DNA of 64,000 nt from Pseudorasbora parva (GCF_024679245.1 NC_090176.1:53470096-53534095), one strand, 5' to 3'. Positions 36,201-47,493 are shown, counted from the first letter of the stretch. Translations and numbers: made by a program. The notes: generated by a model from the letters alone, not told the origin.

Positions 36201-36678
36201 CTGTGTCCGGGACCGCGGGCGTGAGCCATGTTTCGGACAAACAATAGATGTTGCAGTCTCTCATGTCCCGTTGGAAACTTATCCTGGCTCTAAGATCGTC
36301 CATCTTATTCTCCAAGGATTGGACATTTGCGAGCAGAATGCTCGGGAGAGGGGGACTGAATGCTCTCTTCCTCAGTCTGTTGCGGATCCCAGCGCGTTTC
36401 CCGCGGTGTTTTTTGAATCTTCGCCTACGAGTCGGGTGGCCTTTGTTCAACTCGGCGTTCCGAAGAATCTCAGGTGGCCACAGAGGATTGATGAAAGCGT
36501 CTTGAACCAGGTCAGTGTAGCGATAACCTATATCCAAAAGTGTTTTGCTATCATAGCAGACCAAGGGTGATGATAGATTAGTAAAAATCGAGAACAAAAG
36601 AGTGTAGAATAATAAATAAAAGCAAAGTCTCAGAGGAGCGACCTGAACGGCGACCGAACACGGCGGCGCCATCTTGCA
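33287..36678 (-). mobile_element. Full-length CR1/Rex1-like LINE inserted in the 34-bp satellite
   Basis: The element is flanked by tctttag at 33280-33286 and 36679-36685, a 7-bp target duplication taken from the satellite. Its 3' end is a hexamer tail, (ttgaac)n on the minus strand, at 33287-33311. Its 5' end is only 6 nt before the ORF start. At 3392 bp it has a 5' end, an intact ORF, a 3' UTR and a tail, so it looks like a complete, recent insertion. Confidence 0.92.
33694..36672 (-). CDS. LINE ORF: APE-type endonuclease and reverse transcriptase (CR1/Rex1-like)
   Basis: The 992-residue protein carries out target-primed reverse transcription. The N-terminus has a hydrophobic stretch (about 13-32) and a very basic segment (81-103) that may bind nucleic acid or direct nuclear entry. 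The endonuclease is at about 110-325, with N116, E147 in SETW, GDFN at 268-271 and a terminal SDH at 318-320. The reverse transcriptase is at about 580-830, with NDYRPVALTS near 605, FIDYNSAFNT near 677, GAPQGCVLSPLL near 734 and the FADD active site at 765-768. There are no stops or frameshifts. The ATG context is aagATGg, a strong start, at the very 5' end of the element, so almost no 5' UTR exists. Family assignment rests on motif style; L2 or another CR1-group clade is possible. Confidence 0.93.
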   Translation of the reverse strand: MAPPCSVAVQVAPLRLCFYLLFYTLLFSIFTNLSSPLVCYDSKTLLDIGYRYTDLVQDAFINPLWPPEILRNAELNKGHPTRRRRFKKHRGKRAGIRNRLRKRAFSPPLPSILLANVQSLENKMDDLRARISFQRDMRDCNIYCLSETWLTPAVPDTAVTPSENFSVFRMDRTAEAGKTKGGGVCFMINKKWCDPRNISILSRSCSPHLEHLSIICRPFYLPREFSSVVATVVYIPPQADTGLALSSLHDAISGSTNSHPDAAFVVAGDFNKANLKKVLPNFHQHVSCPTRGANTLDHCYSLYKNAYKARSLPAFGKSDHAAIFLTPEYKQRLVQEPQVRREVKRWSPHSEITLQAALDDVDWDMFRASSSDVSEFTDVALCFINTLTEQATQTITITSFSNQKPWVDSSIRAAVNARTAAYNAGLLTGNMRDYKSSCYALRRAVKAAKLRYRDRVESYFQLNDSRRMWQGLRTICAFRTKSSAEVRADPLLVNELNSFYARFDGNRGSATPPSDASDRITQSCNNHVISVSEDDVRRTLKRVDVRKAAGPDGVSGRVLRSCADQLAGLLTSIFNESLATSVVPTSFKKSTIIPVPKNSKPSCLNDYRPVALTSLVMKVFERLIKNNICSSIPDTLDPLQFAYRPNRSTEDAISHVLHSSLTHIDSKDGNYVRLLFIDYNSAFNTIVPIKLTNKLLDLGLNSSLCHWIEDFLTGRPQVVRVGQFTSTSITVSVGAPQGCVLSPLLYSLYTHDCLSTHSSTSVIKFADDTVVLGLISNNNETAYLDEVEQLTSWCQDNCLLLNVNKTKELIVDFRKRQQRSYSPLMISGTPVERVSSFKYLGVNISEDLTWTAHIQSQVKKARQRLYHLRPLRKFRVSPAILKTFYSGAIESLLTQCITAWYGNSTSHDCKALQRVVRLSERISGSALSSLQDIYIKRCRGRATKIIKDINHPANPHFTRLPSGKRFRSLMAKTERLRRSFFPQAIRLLNAVT

Positions 36679-39600
36679 TCTTTAGTCTAAATAGCTCCTC
36701 TACTGGCTGTAGTCTTTAGTCTAAATATCTCCTCTACTGGCTGTAGTCTTTAGTCTAAATATCTCCTCTACCGGCTGTAGTCTTTAGTCTAAATAGCTCC
36801 TCTACTGACTGTAGTCTTAAGTCTAAATAGCTCCTCTACTGGCTGTAGTCTTTAGTCTAAATAGCTCCTCTACCGGCTGTAGTCTTTAGTCTAAATAGCT
36901 CCTCTACTGACTGTAGTTTTTAGTCTAAATAGCTCCTCTACCGGCTGTAGTCTTTAGTCTAAATAGCTCCTCTACTGGCTGTAGTCTTTAGTCTAAAAAG
37001 CTCCTCTACCGGCTGTAGTCTTTAGTCTAAATAGCTCCTCTACTGGCTGTAGTCTTTAGTCTAAATAGCTCCTCTACTGGCTGAAGTCTTTAGTCTAAAT
37101 AGCTCCTCTACCGGCTGTAGTCTTTAGTCTAAATAGCTCCTCTACTGGCTGTAGTCTTTAGTCTAAATAGCTCCTCTACTGACTGTAGTCTTAAGTCTAA
37201 ATAGCTCCTCTACTGGCTGTAGTCTTTAGTCTAAATAGCTCCTCTACTGGCTGTAGTCTTTAGTCTAAATATCTCCTCTACTGGCTGTAGTCTTTAGTCT
37301 AAATATCTCCTCTACTGGCTGTAGTCTTTAGTCTAAATAGCTCCTCTACTGACTGTAGTCTTTAGTCTAAATAGCTCCTCTACCGGCTGTAGTCTTTAGT
37401 CTAATTAGCTCCTCTACTGACTGTAGTCTTTAGTCTAAATATCTCCTCTACTGGCTGTAGTCTTTAGTCTAAATAGCTCCTCTACCGGCTGTAGTCCTTA
37501 GTCTAAATAGCTCCTCTACTGGCTGTAGTCTTTAGTCTAAATAGCTCCTCTACTGACTGTAGTCTTTAGTCTAAATAGCTCCTCTACTGGCTGTAGTCTT
37601 TAGTCTAAATATCTCCTCTACTGGCTGTAGTCTTTAGTCTAAATATCTCCTCTACTGGCTGTAGTCTTTAGTCTAAATAGCTCCTCTACTGACTGTAGTC
37701 TTTAGTCTAAATAGCTCCTCTACCGGCTGTAGTCTTTAGTCTAATTAGCTCCTCTACTGACTGTAGTCTTTAGTCTAAATATCTCCTCTACTGGCTGTAG
37801 TCTTTAGTCTAAATAGCTCCTCTACCGGCTGTAGTCTTTAGTCTAAATAGCTCCTCTACTGGCTGTAGTCTTTAGTCTAAATAGCTCCTCTACCGGCTGT
37901 AGTCTTTAGTCTAAATAGCTCCTCTACTGGCTGTAGTCTTTAGTCTAAATAGCTCCTCTACCGGCTGTAGTCTTTAGTCTAAATAGCTCCTCTACCGGCT
38001 GTAGTCTTTAGTCTAAATAGCTCCTCTACTGACTGTAGTCTTTAGTCTAAATAGCTCCTCTACTGGCTGTAGTCTTTAGTCTAAATAGCTCCTCTACTGA
38101 CTGTAGTCTTTAGTCTAAATAGCTCCTCTACTGACTGTAGTCCTTAGTCTAAATAGCTCCTCTACCGGCTGTAGTCTTTAGTCTAAATAGCTCCTCTACT
38201 GACTGTAGTCTTTAGTCTAAATAGCTCCTCTACTGACTGTAGTCTTTAGTCTAAATAGCTCCTCTACTGACTGTAGTCTTTAGTCTAAATAGCTCCTCTA
38301 CTGGCTGTAGTCTTTAGTCTAAATAGCTCCTCTACTGGCTGTAGTCTTTAGTCTAAATAGCTCCTCTACTGACTGTAGTCTTTAGTCTAAATAGCTCCTC
38401 TGCTAGCTGTAGTCTTTAGTCTAAATAGCTCCTCTACTGGCTTTAGTTTTTAGTCTAAATAGCTCCTCTACTGGCTGTAGTCTTTAGTCTAAATAGCTCC
38501 TCTACCGACTGTAGTCTTTAGTCTAAATAGCTCCTCTACTGGCTGTAGTCTTTAGTCTAAATAGCTCCTCTACTGACTGTAGTCTTTAGTCTAAATAGCT
38601 CCTCTACTGACTGTAGTCTTTAGTCTAAATAGCTCCTCTACTGGCTGTAGTCTTTAGTCTAAATAGCTCCTCTACCGACTGTAGTCTTTAGTCTAAATAG
38701 CTCCTCTACTGGCTGTAGTCTTTAGTCTAAATAGCTCCTCTACTGGCTGTAGTCTTTAGTCTAAATAGCTCCTCTACCGACTGTAGTCTTTAGTCTAAAT
38801 AGCTTCTCTACTGACTGTAGTCTTTAGTCTAAATAGCTCCTCTACTGACTGTAGTCTTTAGTCTAAATAGCTCCTCTACTGACTGTAGTCTTTAGTCTAA
38901 ATAGCTCCTCTACTCGCTGTAGTCTTTAGTCTAAATAGCTCCTCTACTGGCTGTAGTCTTTAGTCTAAATAGCTCCTCTACTGGCTGTAGTCTTTAGTCT
39001 AAATAGCTCCTCTACTGGCTGTAGTCTTTAGTCTAAATAGCTCCTCTACTGGCTGTAGTCTTTAGTCTAAATAGCTCCTCTACTGACTGTAGTCTTTAGT
39101 CTAAATAGCTCCTCTACTGGCTGTAGTCTTTAGTCTAAATAGCTCCTCTACTGGCTGTAGTCTTTAGTCTAAATAGCTCCTCTACTGGCTGTAGTCTTTA
39201 GTCTAAATAGCTCCTCTACTGGCTGTAGTCTTTAGTCTAAATAGCTCCTCTACTGACTGTAGTCTTTAGTCTAAATAGCTCCTCTACTGACTGTAGTCTT
39301 TAGTCTAAATAGCTCCTCTACTGACTGTAGTCTTTAGTCTAAATATCTCCTCTACTGGCTGTAGTCTTTAGTCTAAATAGCTCCTCTACTGACTGTAGTC
39401 TTTAGTCTAAATAGCTCCTCTACTGACTGTAGTCTTTAGTCTAAATAGCTCCTCTACTGACTGTAGTCTTTAGTCTAAATAGCTCCTCTACTGACTGTAG
39501 TCTTTAGTCTAAATAGCTCCTCTACTGACTGTAGTCTTTAGTCTAAATAGCTCCTCTACTGACTGTAGTCTTTAGTCTAAATAGCTCCTCTACTGACTGT

Positions 39601-40527
39601 AGTCTTTAGTCTAAATAGCTCCTCTACTGACTGTAGTCTTTAGTCTAAATAGCTCCTCTACTGACTGTAGTCTTTAGTCTAAATAGCTCCTCTACTGACT
39701 GTAGTCTTTAGTCTAAATATCTCCTCTACTGGCTGTAGTCTTTAGTCTAAATAGCTCCTCTACTGACTGTAGTCTTTAGTCTAAATAGCTCCTCTACTGA
39801 CTGTAGTCTTTAGTCTAAATAGCTCCTCTACTGGCTGTAGTCTTTAGTCTAAATAGCTCCTCTACTGACTGTAGTCTTTAGTCTAAATAGCTCCTCTACT
39901 GACTGTAGTCTTTAGTCTAAATATCTCCTCTACTGGCTGTAGTCTTTAGTCTAAATAGCTCCTCTACTGACTGTAGTCTTTAGTCTAAATAGCTCCTCTA
40001 CTGACTGTAGTCTTTAGTCTAAATAGCTCCTCTACTGACTGTAGTCTTTAGTCTAAATATCTCCTCTACTGGCTGTAGTCTTTAGTCTAAATAGCTCCTC
40101 TACTGGCTGTAGTCTTTAGTCTAAATAGCTCCTCTACTGGCTGTAGTCTTTAGTCTAAATAGCTCCTCTACTGACTGTAGTCTTTAGTCTAAACAGCTCC
40201 TCTACTGACTGTAGTCTTTAGTCTAAATATCTCCTCTACTGGCTGTAGTCTTTAGTCTAAATAGCTCCTCTACCGGCTGTAGTCTTTAGTCTAAATAGCT
40301 CCTCTACTGGCTGTAGTCTTTAGTCTAAATAGCTCCTCTACTGACTGTAGTCTTTAGTCTAAATAGCTCCTCTACTGACTGTAGTCTTTAGTCTAAATAT
40401 CTCCTCTACTGGCTGTAGTCTTTAGTCTAAATAGCTCCTCTACCGGCTGTAGTCTTTAGTCTAAATAGCTCCTCTACTGGCTGTAGTCTTTAGTCTAAAT
40501 AGCTCCTCTACTGGCTGTAGTCTTTAG
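36679..40527. repeat. 34-bp satellite, main part, about 113 copies
   Basis: Copies vary at ctggctg/ctgactg/ccggctg and at atagctcc/atatctcc. A rare ctaattag variant appears at 37401 and 37741, 340 bp apart, which is ten units. The array ends where tctttag passes into cttctcgac. Confidence 0.97.
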
Positions 40528-41040
40528 CTTCTCGACAAAACATCCTCCAGTGACGCATAATGATGATATTTGTGTCATCTGAGGTTTTTTCCGATCATTC
40601 AAATATACTCCCAGGTTTCTGCTGATACAAAAGCATATGTCACATCACTGAAGTAACCATTTTTTGAAGATACATGATCTCATCATTTTGGCAAAGGAAT
40701 TTAATTGATCTTTTCTGATTTGAATGAATGTATTTTTTCTACAAGTATTCCCATCCTTAGATGGTGAACTCCTCTCTTTGTGTGCTCCATTTCCTGTCCT
40801 GTCCCCTCCAGAGCAGTGTCCATACCCCCTGCTCTTTTGTTGTGAAAGTGCAGATGGGTAATCCAGAGTAATTATTCCAGGTTAGGAGATTATGGCCCAG
40901 CCAGGCATTAAATGGCCTCTCCAACAGCTGGTTAAGATGAAGCCCCGTGTCTTTGGAGAACAGGGTTCGAGCAGCTCTAAGCTCCACTCTCCTGCAAACT
41001 TAGGGTAAGTCTGGCCTTGGTTTAACCCCTGGTTCAGACT
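40528..41040. other. Unique sequence, no gene seen
   Basis: Mixed sequence between the satellite and LINE tails. The 76-codon minus-strand frame has no recognisable domain. Confidence 0.55.
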
Positions 41041-41054
41041 TTGCATGACCGATT

Positions 41055-41188
41055 TAATAAATTATTCATTTCTATTGGGCTTTTTACAATACATATTGTT
41101 TCAAAGCAGCTTCATAGTGATAACAGACAAAAAAAAACGTAAGATAGATTGTTTTGGTTGTACATCAGCTCTAGAAAAATAATAATTG

Positions 41189-41190
<2 letters not shown>
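41055..41190 (-). mobile_element. LINE 3' tail fragment
   Basis: The words tttacaatacatattgtttc and aaagcagcttcatagtgata match the LINE 3' UTR that follows at 41213. It is a separate short copy next to the larger one. Confidence 0.65.
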
Positions 41191-41192
<2 letters not shown>

Positions 41193-41221
<29 letters not shown>

Positions 41222-42440
41222 CTTTATTTATATAGCGCTTTTACAATCACGATTGTGTCAAAGCAGCTTCACAGTGTCAAACAGGATAATATTGCGACAA
41301 AATTAGATTTGGCTGTACAGTCGTACTGGAGAAAACAGTGATGTTATCAGCTTATTTTAATTTATCATATAGCGACAATGTTGGCAGATCAGTATTATAG
41401 TTTATAGAATTAAATAAGACCTAATTCATACATTTTATTTGTATAATAAGTTGAATAACTTTAATCATATTTTTAGTGTCCCCAACTGAGCAAGCCAAGC
41501 CAAAGGCGACAGTGGCAAGGAACCAAAACTCCATCAGGGCATGATGGAGAAAAATAAACCTTGGGAGAAACCAGACTCAGTCGGGGTGCCAGTTCTCCTC
41601 TGGCCTATTAACACACCATGTAAGATTATTATTCTGGCAACCTTACAGGTCAGAAATCATATTAGATTGGAATATTCAAAATTTCATGGCATCACGGAAG
41701 AGACGGATTTATTTAGGATGGGGCATCGATTACACAAGAGTATGAATACAAGAAAGATCGGAATTATTGCGCCGAAGACGGGTTTTGAGCATGTCGTGCC
41801 AGTGAGGCAAATTCGGAGGAGAAATTAATCCAGCTAAATTAAGTTTAAGATTGATGTATTTCCGTTGTAAAACATCATTAGTTAATTACTTTGAGTCTAC
41901 TTACACAACACCATTTTCAACCAAACACCAGTTCACACTTCAGGGATGCGTTGGTCATGTCTGGCCGCAAGTCCACCATCCGATCCGGACATGGCCTGGA
42001 TCCGGCCCACTGCAGTAAACCTCGGGATAAACAGAGAGACTAACATTAGCGTAGATGCCGCTCTCTTTATGATGTAACGAGTACATCAGGTGTTATGGGA
42101 AGTGTTCCCGGTTCCGGCTGACCTAGTTAATGCAGCCTAACAATCAGTCAATTGATCTGAATAATGAGAGTTAATAATGTTCTGTGTGTATGCCATAGTA
42201 AAGAGATGTGTTTTTAGTCTAGATTTAAACTGACAGAGTGTGTCTGCTTCCCGAACAATGCTAGGAAGACTATTCCAGAGTTTAGGAGCTAAATAGGAAA
42301 AGGATCGACCGCCTGCAGTTGATTTAGATATTCTAGGTATGATCAACTGGCCAGAGTTTAGAGACTGCAATAGACGTGATGGAGTATAATGCGTTAAGAG
42401 CTCGCTTAAGTACCGGGGAGCTAAACTATTCAGTGCTTTG
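41193..42440 (-). mobile_element. 5'-truncated LINE with 3' UTR and (TGAT)n tail
   Basis: On the minus strand the order is the end of an RT ORF (42370-42137), a 3' UTR of about 900 bp and a (tgat)n tail at 41193-41219. The same UTR family is found at 27827, 55143 and 58225. The 5' end is lost near 42440. Confidence 0.82.
42137..42370 (-). pseudogene. C-terminal end of a LINE reverse-transcriptase ORF
   Basis: The 77-residue frame has RSFSYLAPKLWNSLP followed by VREADTL and RLKTHLF, the usual C-terminal signature of L2/CR1-group LINE proteins. The catalytic part is missing. It differs from the L2-type ORF at 2440, so it is a different family. Confidence 0.85.
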
Positions 42441-43070
42441 AGTAATTAGCAATATTTTAAAATGTATGCGATGTTTAATAGGGAGCCAGTGCAGTGTTGA
42501 CAGAACTGGAATAATTCAAGATTCCAAAATTCATCCGTTTCTGAGGCCGAGGCTCCCAGCCGAGATTTGCACCACTTTCGGCTCCGGCGGAGTCTTCAGT
42601 CAGAGCCGGTTCCTGTTTCCTGCTCGCGGCTGCAGATGTAGACCAGCAGGGATTGCTCACTTTGGGCTGTGTGGCAAATTGTGTTTCCCTGTTGTAATCT
42701 AGATAAGGCGGTGGAGTGTGTGGAGCTCGGTGTGTGTTCCGGGTCTGGCCTTTTAGCATGAGGAGATCGCAATACACTCGCGCCTCAGTCTACCTTTCCC
42801 ATCCCTTTCTCACTGTCAGTGCCAGAGCACAGCAATCTCCCCGTGCGGCCTTTCAAGCAATTAAGCAGAGGACAGAAGGCTTATATCAGACCCACCTCCA
42901 CGCTCTTACATCAGCTTCAGCCTCATGGACACACTAAATCAGCATTTACTCAATGTTCAAATGTTTATTGTCTTAGTATCTTACACAATTTTGCTTCTTA
43001 AATAAATGTATCTTGTTTTAAGAATATTTTTGCTGGAAAACAAAAAGATTAAGAAAATACGTGTTATGTA
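42441..43070. other. Unique sequence, no gene seen
   Basis: 42530-42930 has higher GC than its surroundings and several short frames on both strands, none with a recognisable domain or clear splice signals. Confidence 0.5.
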
Positions 43071-43259
43071 CACTGCGAAAAAATAAATACTTTTCTTACT
43101 TAGTATTTTTGTCTTGTTTCCAGTCCAAATATCTTAAAATTCTTACATTAAGAAACATTTACTAGACAAGTAAAATTATTGTCTTGTTTTGGGGAAAATA
43201 ACTCTAAATGAAGAGATTTTTTGATTAAAATAAGATAAATAATCTGCCAATGGGGTGAG
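43071..43259 (+). mobile_element. Half of a foldback element (left arm only)
   Basis: The sequence starts cactgcgaaaaaa and runs through gtcttgttttggggaaaata to aatctgccaatggggtgag, the left arm of the foldback family at 45500, 59633 and 62959. The right arm is missing. Confidence 0.82.
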
Positions 43260-43973
43260 TACATTAGCCCATTACAGCATGTGAGGGACGCGACGTAACA
43301 TTAACACATGACAGCGTGAAATGTTACCTGATATAATCAACAAAAAACAAGACAATTTAACATACTTTAACAATAAAATACAAGTATCAATTTTTTAATA
43401 TAAAATAACAGCATTTTTGAATCCTTTTTTTTTTGACAACAAACACTAAACACAGCGAGTTCAAAACATCATAATAATTAATAAATTTCTGAACATTGAC
43501 TCAATCATTATTCACACTTTTCTTATGGTTTCTCAAAAGAATTCATAAAAGTATATAATATAAGTGTATTTGTAATAGGGGCTCATTCTAAGGCAGTGTT
43601 AGAACAGCACTGGGATTAACCGCGGCTCGTGTCTTCTGCTGTCAGAGCTCAACTGATAAATAACAGATAGACGATCACAATAATATCACATTTGTCACAT
43701 TTAAAATAAACACAAAAATAGAGAGGGAAAATGTACTTTGGCAATGGTTAAACACATGTTCAGGAATATCTTCCAAAGACTTTTGACTTTTGGTGCAGTA
43801 TTTTCTCTGTATAATGTTGATATGGTAAGTCCAACTAGTAAGTCCTCTAAGTTTGGTCATCCTGGCATGTGTGTTGTGTTACAACTAACTCTGTGTTAGA
43901 ACGTCGTCTGCTCATTAATCTGCTCATAACTCCATAAAGCAGTGTAATATTCCTCCAGTAGATCATCTGTTCT
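43260..43973. other. AT-rich unique sequence, no gene seen
   Basis: No domain, repeat or splice-flanked frame is recognised. Confidence 0.5.
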
Positions 43974-44113
43974 CTATGTGAATATATAGTAAAGTGTGAT
44001 TTATTCCTGTGATCATCATCATCATCACTCTTCATGATCCTTCACTAATCATTCTCAGATGAGGATCTGATGATCAACACACACTTATGATTATTATCAG
44101 CTCATATTCCTGA
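43974..44113 (-). repeat. Dispersed repeat, inverted partner of 1060-1206
   Basis: The reverse complement matches 1060-1206 nearly throughout. Homology ends sharply at both sides. Confidence 0.85.
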
Positions 44114-44424
44114 GGAAACCGATGCACTTTATTTCTCACGATTCTCTGATGAATAGAAAGTTCAAAAGAACAGCATTTATCTGAGATGTTTTGTAACATT
44201 ATAAATGTATTTTCTGTATCAGTTTAATGCATCTTTGATGAATACAAATATAAATTTCATTAAAAAATGCATGCATGTATATTTATTTACTCCTGAATTT
44301 AGTTGGGTTTTTTAGATGTATTTAGACGTATTATTATATATTTTTATGTATGTTTCCTTTTTAAATGTGTAACTTATTTAAAGAAGTATTATGTTCGATA
44401 TGCAGTGTGTAATGTCCTGTAGAA

Positions 44425-44795
44425 ATCACTACAAAAATTACTTAAAAAGTAATCTACCTGGATGCCTTAAAATGTTGAGTTCATTGAAATTAGGTTAATA
44501 CAACGAACATTTGTGAGAATTGACAACACCCTTTATTCAAATAGTATTAAAATATTTAGTAAGCATATTGTGTAATTTTGTTTTATTGTAATAATGCAGT
44601 AAATCATGATTTATCACAACATTTTTTTATTTATTTATGTGGTTCAGATGCAATAATATTTTGAGTTTCTATTTATTAAACCAATTTCCTTCATTGTATT
44701 AACTCAAATGTTTAATTTCAATGAACTCAGCATTTTAAGGCAACCAGGTTACTTACTTTTTTAAGTTAAACCAACAATATTTTTTACAGTGGACA
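44425..44795. mobile_element. Foldback (MITE-like) element of about 370 bp
   Basis: The left arm ctggatgccttaaaatgttg and agttcattgaaatt is matched in reverse by aatttcaatgaactcagcat and taaggcaaccagg at the right. The outer ends are acttaaaaagtaa and ttacttacttttttaagt. The interior is AT-rich and non-coding. Confidence 0.75.
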
Positions 44796-44799
44796 GTGG

Positions 44800-45499
44800 T
44801 TTAGCTCAGCCTTATTTAATGTCGGCCCGGTTCACACCTGGAGCTAAAGAGGACAGTAGATCACATTGAATAACTTACTGTAAGGGCACGGCAAAGCCAG
44901 ATCTGTTTACTAAGCCATGTTTACACGTCTGCACAAACAGTGCCGTCTGAGAAGACATTCAGTGCCTTTCTCAGAGATCCAGAGCGAGTGTCTCATTTGT
45001 TCTCGGCAGAGCGTGACCAAACCATGCCGAGAAACTTGAAATATCCACAACCTTTGCAACTGAAAAGAGATCAGTGATAAAATAACAACAAGTTGGCATG
45101 TTAAACAGAACAAACAGTAGTCATGTCACAGACAATACAAGCACAACATTGGGTTTATAACTGAAATGGAGCATGGTTGCTCTTCAAACAGAGCAGACAA
45201 AGGCGAGCGGAGCCTGGCATGGGCTCCGGAGAGCAGCTCCAGAACCTGTGTGCTGAGGGAGGGCCCGTTCCCGGGAATAAGAGCAACACATGGGTTAGTG
45301 TGTTGGGTTAGTCACGCTCTTACACTGACTGTGACAGAAGGATCGCCTCCGCCCTGCCCTTCTGTTCCTGAGGATAATGATGGACAATGCTGATAAACAC
45401 ACACACCTGTGATGCTCATCTTCGGTCGAGGCGCCTTACACCGAAGCGCCCTCGTCAGGCAGACTCTCGGTTTAATCTGGCTCTGCCCTGCACACAAAT
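44800..45499. other. Unique sequence, no gene seen
   Basis: 45160-45400 is GC-richer and open for about 60-75 codons on both strands. There is no domain signature and I do not call a gene. Confidence 0.5.
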
Positions 45500-45907
45500 G
45501 AGTGTTTTTGTTTTGTTTCTAGTGAAAATATAAAAACATTACTTGCATTAATTACTTACAAAAATATCTTACATCAAGAAACATTTAATAGACAAATAAA
45601 AATGATTTTTTGGGAAAATAACTCAAAATGAAGAGAGTTTTTGCTTAAAATAAGATAAATAATCTGCCAATGGGGTGAGAGAAATAATCATGTTTTCTGT
45701 TTGAATTAAGATTATTTCTCTCACCCCATTGGCAGATTATTGATCTTATTTTAAGCAAAAACTCTCTTCATTTTGAGTTATTTCCCCCAAAACAAGACAA
45801 TTACTTTTGCTTGTCTAGTAAATACTTCTTGTTTTAAGAATTTTTAGATGTTTGGACTAGAAACAAGACAAAAATACTGAGGAAGAAAAGCATTTTTTGC
45901 AGTGTGA
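45500..45907. mobile_element. Foldback element, copy 2 of the cactgcaaaa family
   Basis: Two long arms meet near 45700. The left arm reads aaaatgaagagagtttttgc and aataatctgccaatggggtg; the right arm is its reverse complement, ending aaaagcattttttgcagtg. The left outer end is degraded. Confidence 0.85.
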
Positions 45908-46101
45908 GGGATAGAGTAGTTCAGACAGATGAACGTTGAGTCCTTATTTACTCACACTGGTATATTAGGATGATCATGGTGGTAAGAATCGGGAACTGTT
46001 GATGGTCACAGGGTAATCCAAAAGAAGAGTCGAGGGGTGATGCTGCGTACGGATCGGCCTACAGTCAGGGCAGCAGGTAGATCCCTGTTGGAGTCCCAGC
46101 T

Positions 46102-46103
<2 letters not shown>

Positions 46104-46159
<56 letters not shown>

Positions 46160-46235
46160 AGTGTATGGGGATATAATGTACATTTTGTACAGTGTAAAAT
46201 CCATTATGCCTATGGAAAGTCTTTATGAGCGCTGT
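46104..46235 (+). repeat. (GT)n array with a fragment of the 29.2-kb dispersed element
   Basis: About 27 GT units are followed by a diverged form of the block near 29645 (ttttgtacagtgtaaaatcc, attatgcctatggaaagtc). Confidence 0.75.
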
Positions 46236-46397
46236 CTCTGTGCTGTGATGCGGTCGGAAACCAGATTGAAAATTGTCAAAGTATCCGTTTGAGTTTAAGA
46301 ATTTGTTCAGCTGACTGAAAACAACTTGTCCAATGATTTTGCCGATGAAGGGGAGATTTGAGATTGGTCTGTAGTTGCTCAATATTGAGTTATCCAG
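46221..46397 (-). pseudogene. LINE reverse-transcriptase fragment
   Basis: About 58 codons read SNYRPISNLPFIGKI, then QLNKFLNSN and FQSGFRPHHSTETALIK, the RT fingers region of L2/CR1-group LINEs. Neighbouring codons in the same frame have no LINE similarity. It is an isolated relic. Confidence 0.85.
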
Positions 46398-46399
46398 AT

Positions 46400-47490
46400 T
46401 GCAAAATAAAGCGGATAGCCTTCCTTTTAACTGCATTAATTGTGAAATGAAGAGCATGTAATTGAGGTTGAAGCGCTTGCGTTTGTGTATCAGGTCGAAT
46501 CCTGCTTTCGGCACAGTTAAAATCCCATAAATATAAGCGTTCCTCATTACAGGCCTCGAGGAGCAGTCAAACAGAAGGTCTACAAACAATCCGCTCTTCT
46601 GTTGAAGCGCTCGTGTTTGCATTAAAACTGGGTGAGCTAAAACAAGGCCCTAATGTCATACAGCCCTAATCCCACATAAAGCCACGCCAGCTATTCAACA
46701 CCCATACATTACATTAGCTGTGTTATTGTGTATTTATTATGAGTCATTAGAAGGGATGGGACGCCAGCCGAAACCCCTGTGTGAGCGAGAGATTACAGAA
46801 AGACTTGTGAAAACACAAGAGGGCCACTTGACGATTGATTTCGTGTTTGAGAGCTTAAGTCAATAGTCCCATTGGCACAGATAAATTCCCAGAGCTCTGC
46901 TATCATAATCTCAATCAATAGCGGTCGGTGATGAAGGAGTCCCGTGTACATATTGAAACGGGCCGTGTTTGAGCAGATAAGCCCTTACAGTATCTCTCCG
47001 GGGTTTGGCGGCACTTGGGTCTGATGTTTGCTGAGCTAAAAGATCATGTCTGCTGACCCAATCCAAACGGCCACAGCATTAACAGGATAATACGATAATC
47101 AAAGAGCTCTGATGCTATGTACAATACAAGTCTTACTCCGTTTATCCAGCGCTGAAGAGCAAACTCGTAACCGTAGCCGAGCGCTCTGTCAAACGCCGCT
47201 TGTTCATGATTTGCCTCATTGTTAGAGCTCACGGATAACCGATAGCCTGCCTTCTGGAATATGACGGCGTGTCAGTGGGATTTGTCGGGCAAATAACATC
47301 TGACTAGTTCCACGTACGGCTCTGTGTACACTGGCTTTTCTCAATAGCACTCTTAAATAAACGCACACAACCTGAGATGATCCCAGCACTGAAATGATCT
47401 GAGCGTAATCTCCACAAAACATTGCCCGAGTTACACACAACTGTCAACTTTAATGTGTATTTATTAAAGTATGTTTCTGTTTATTTAGAC
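46400..47490. other. Unique sequence, candidate conserved non-coding DNA
   Basis: 46640-47440 is free of simple repeats and transposon motifs, balanced in composition and without a convincing ORF. Such islands in repeat-dense DNA are candidates for conserved regulatory sequence, but this cannot be shown from one genome. Confidence 0.45.
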
Positions 47491-47493
47491 ATA

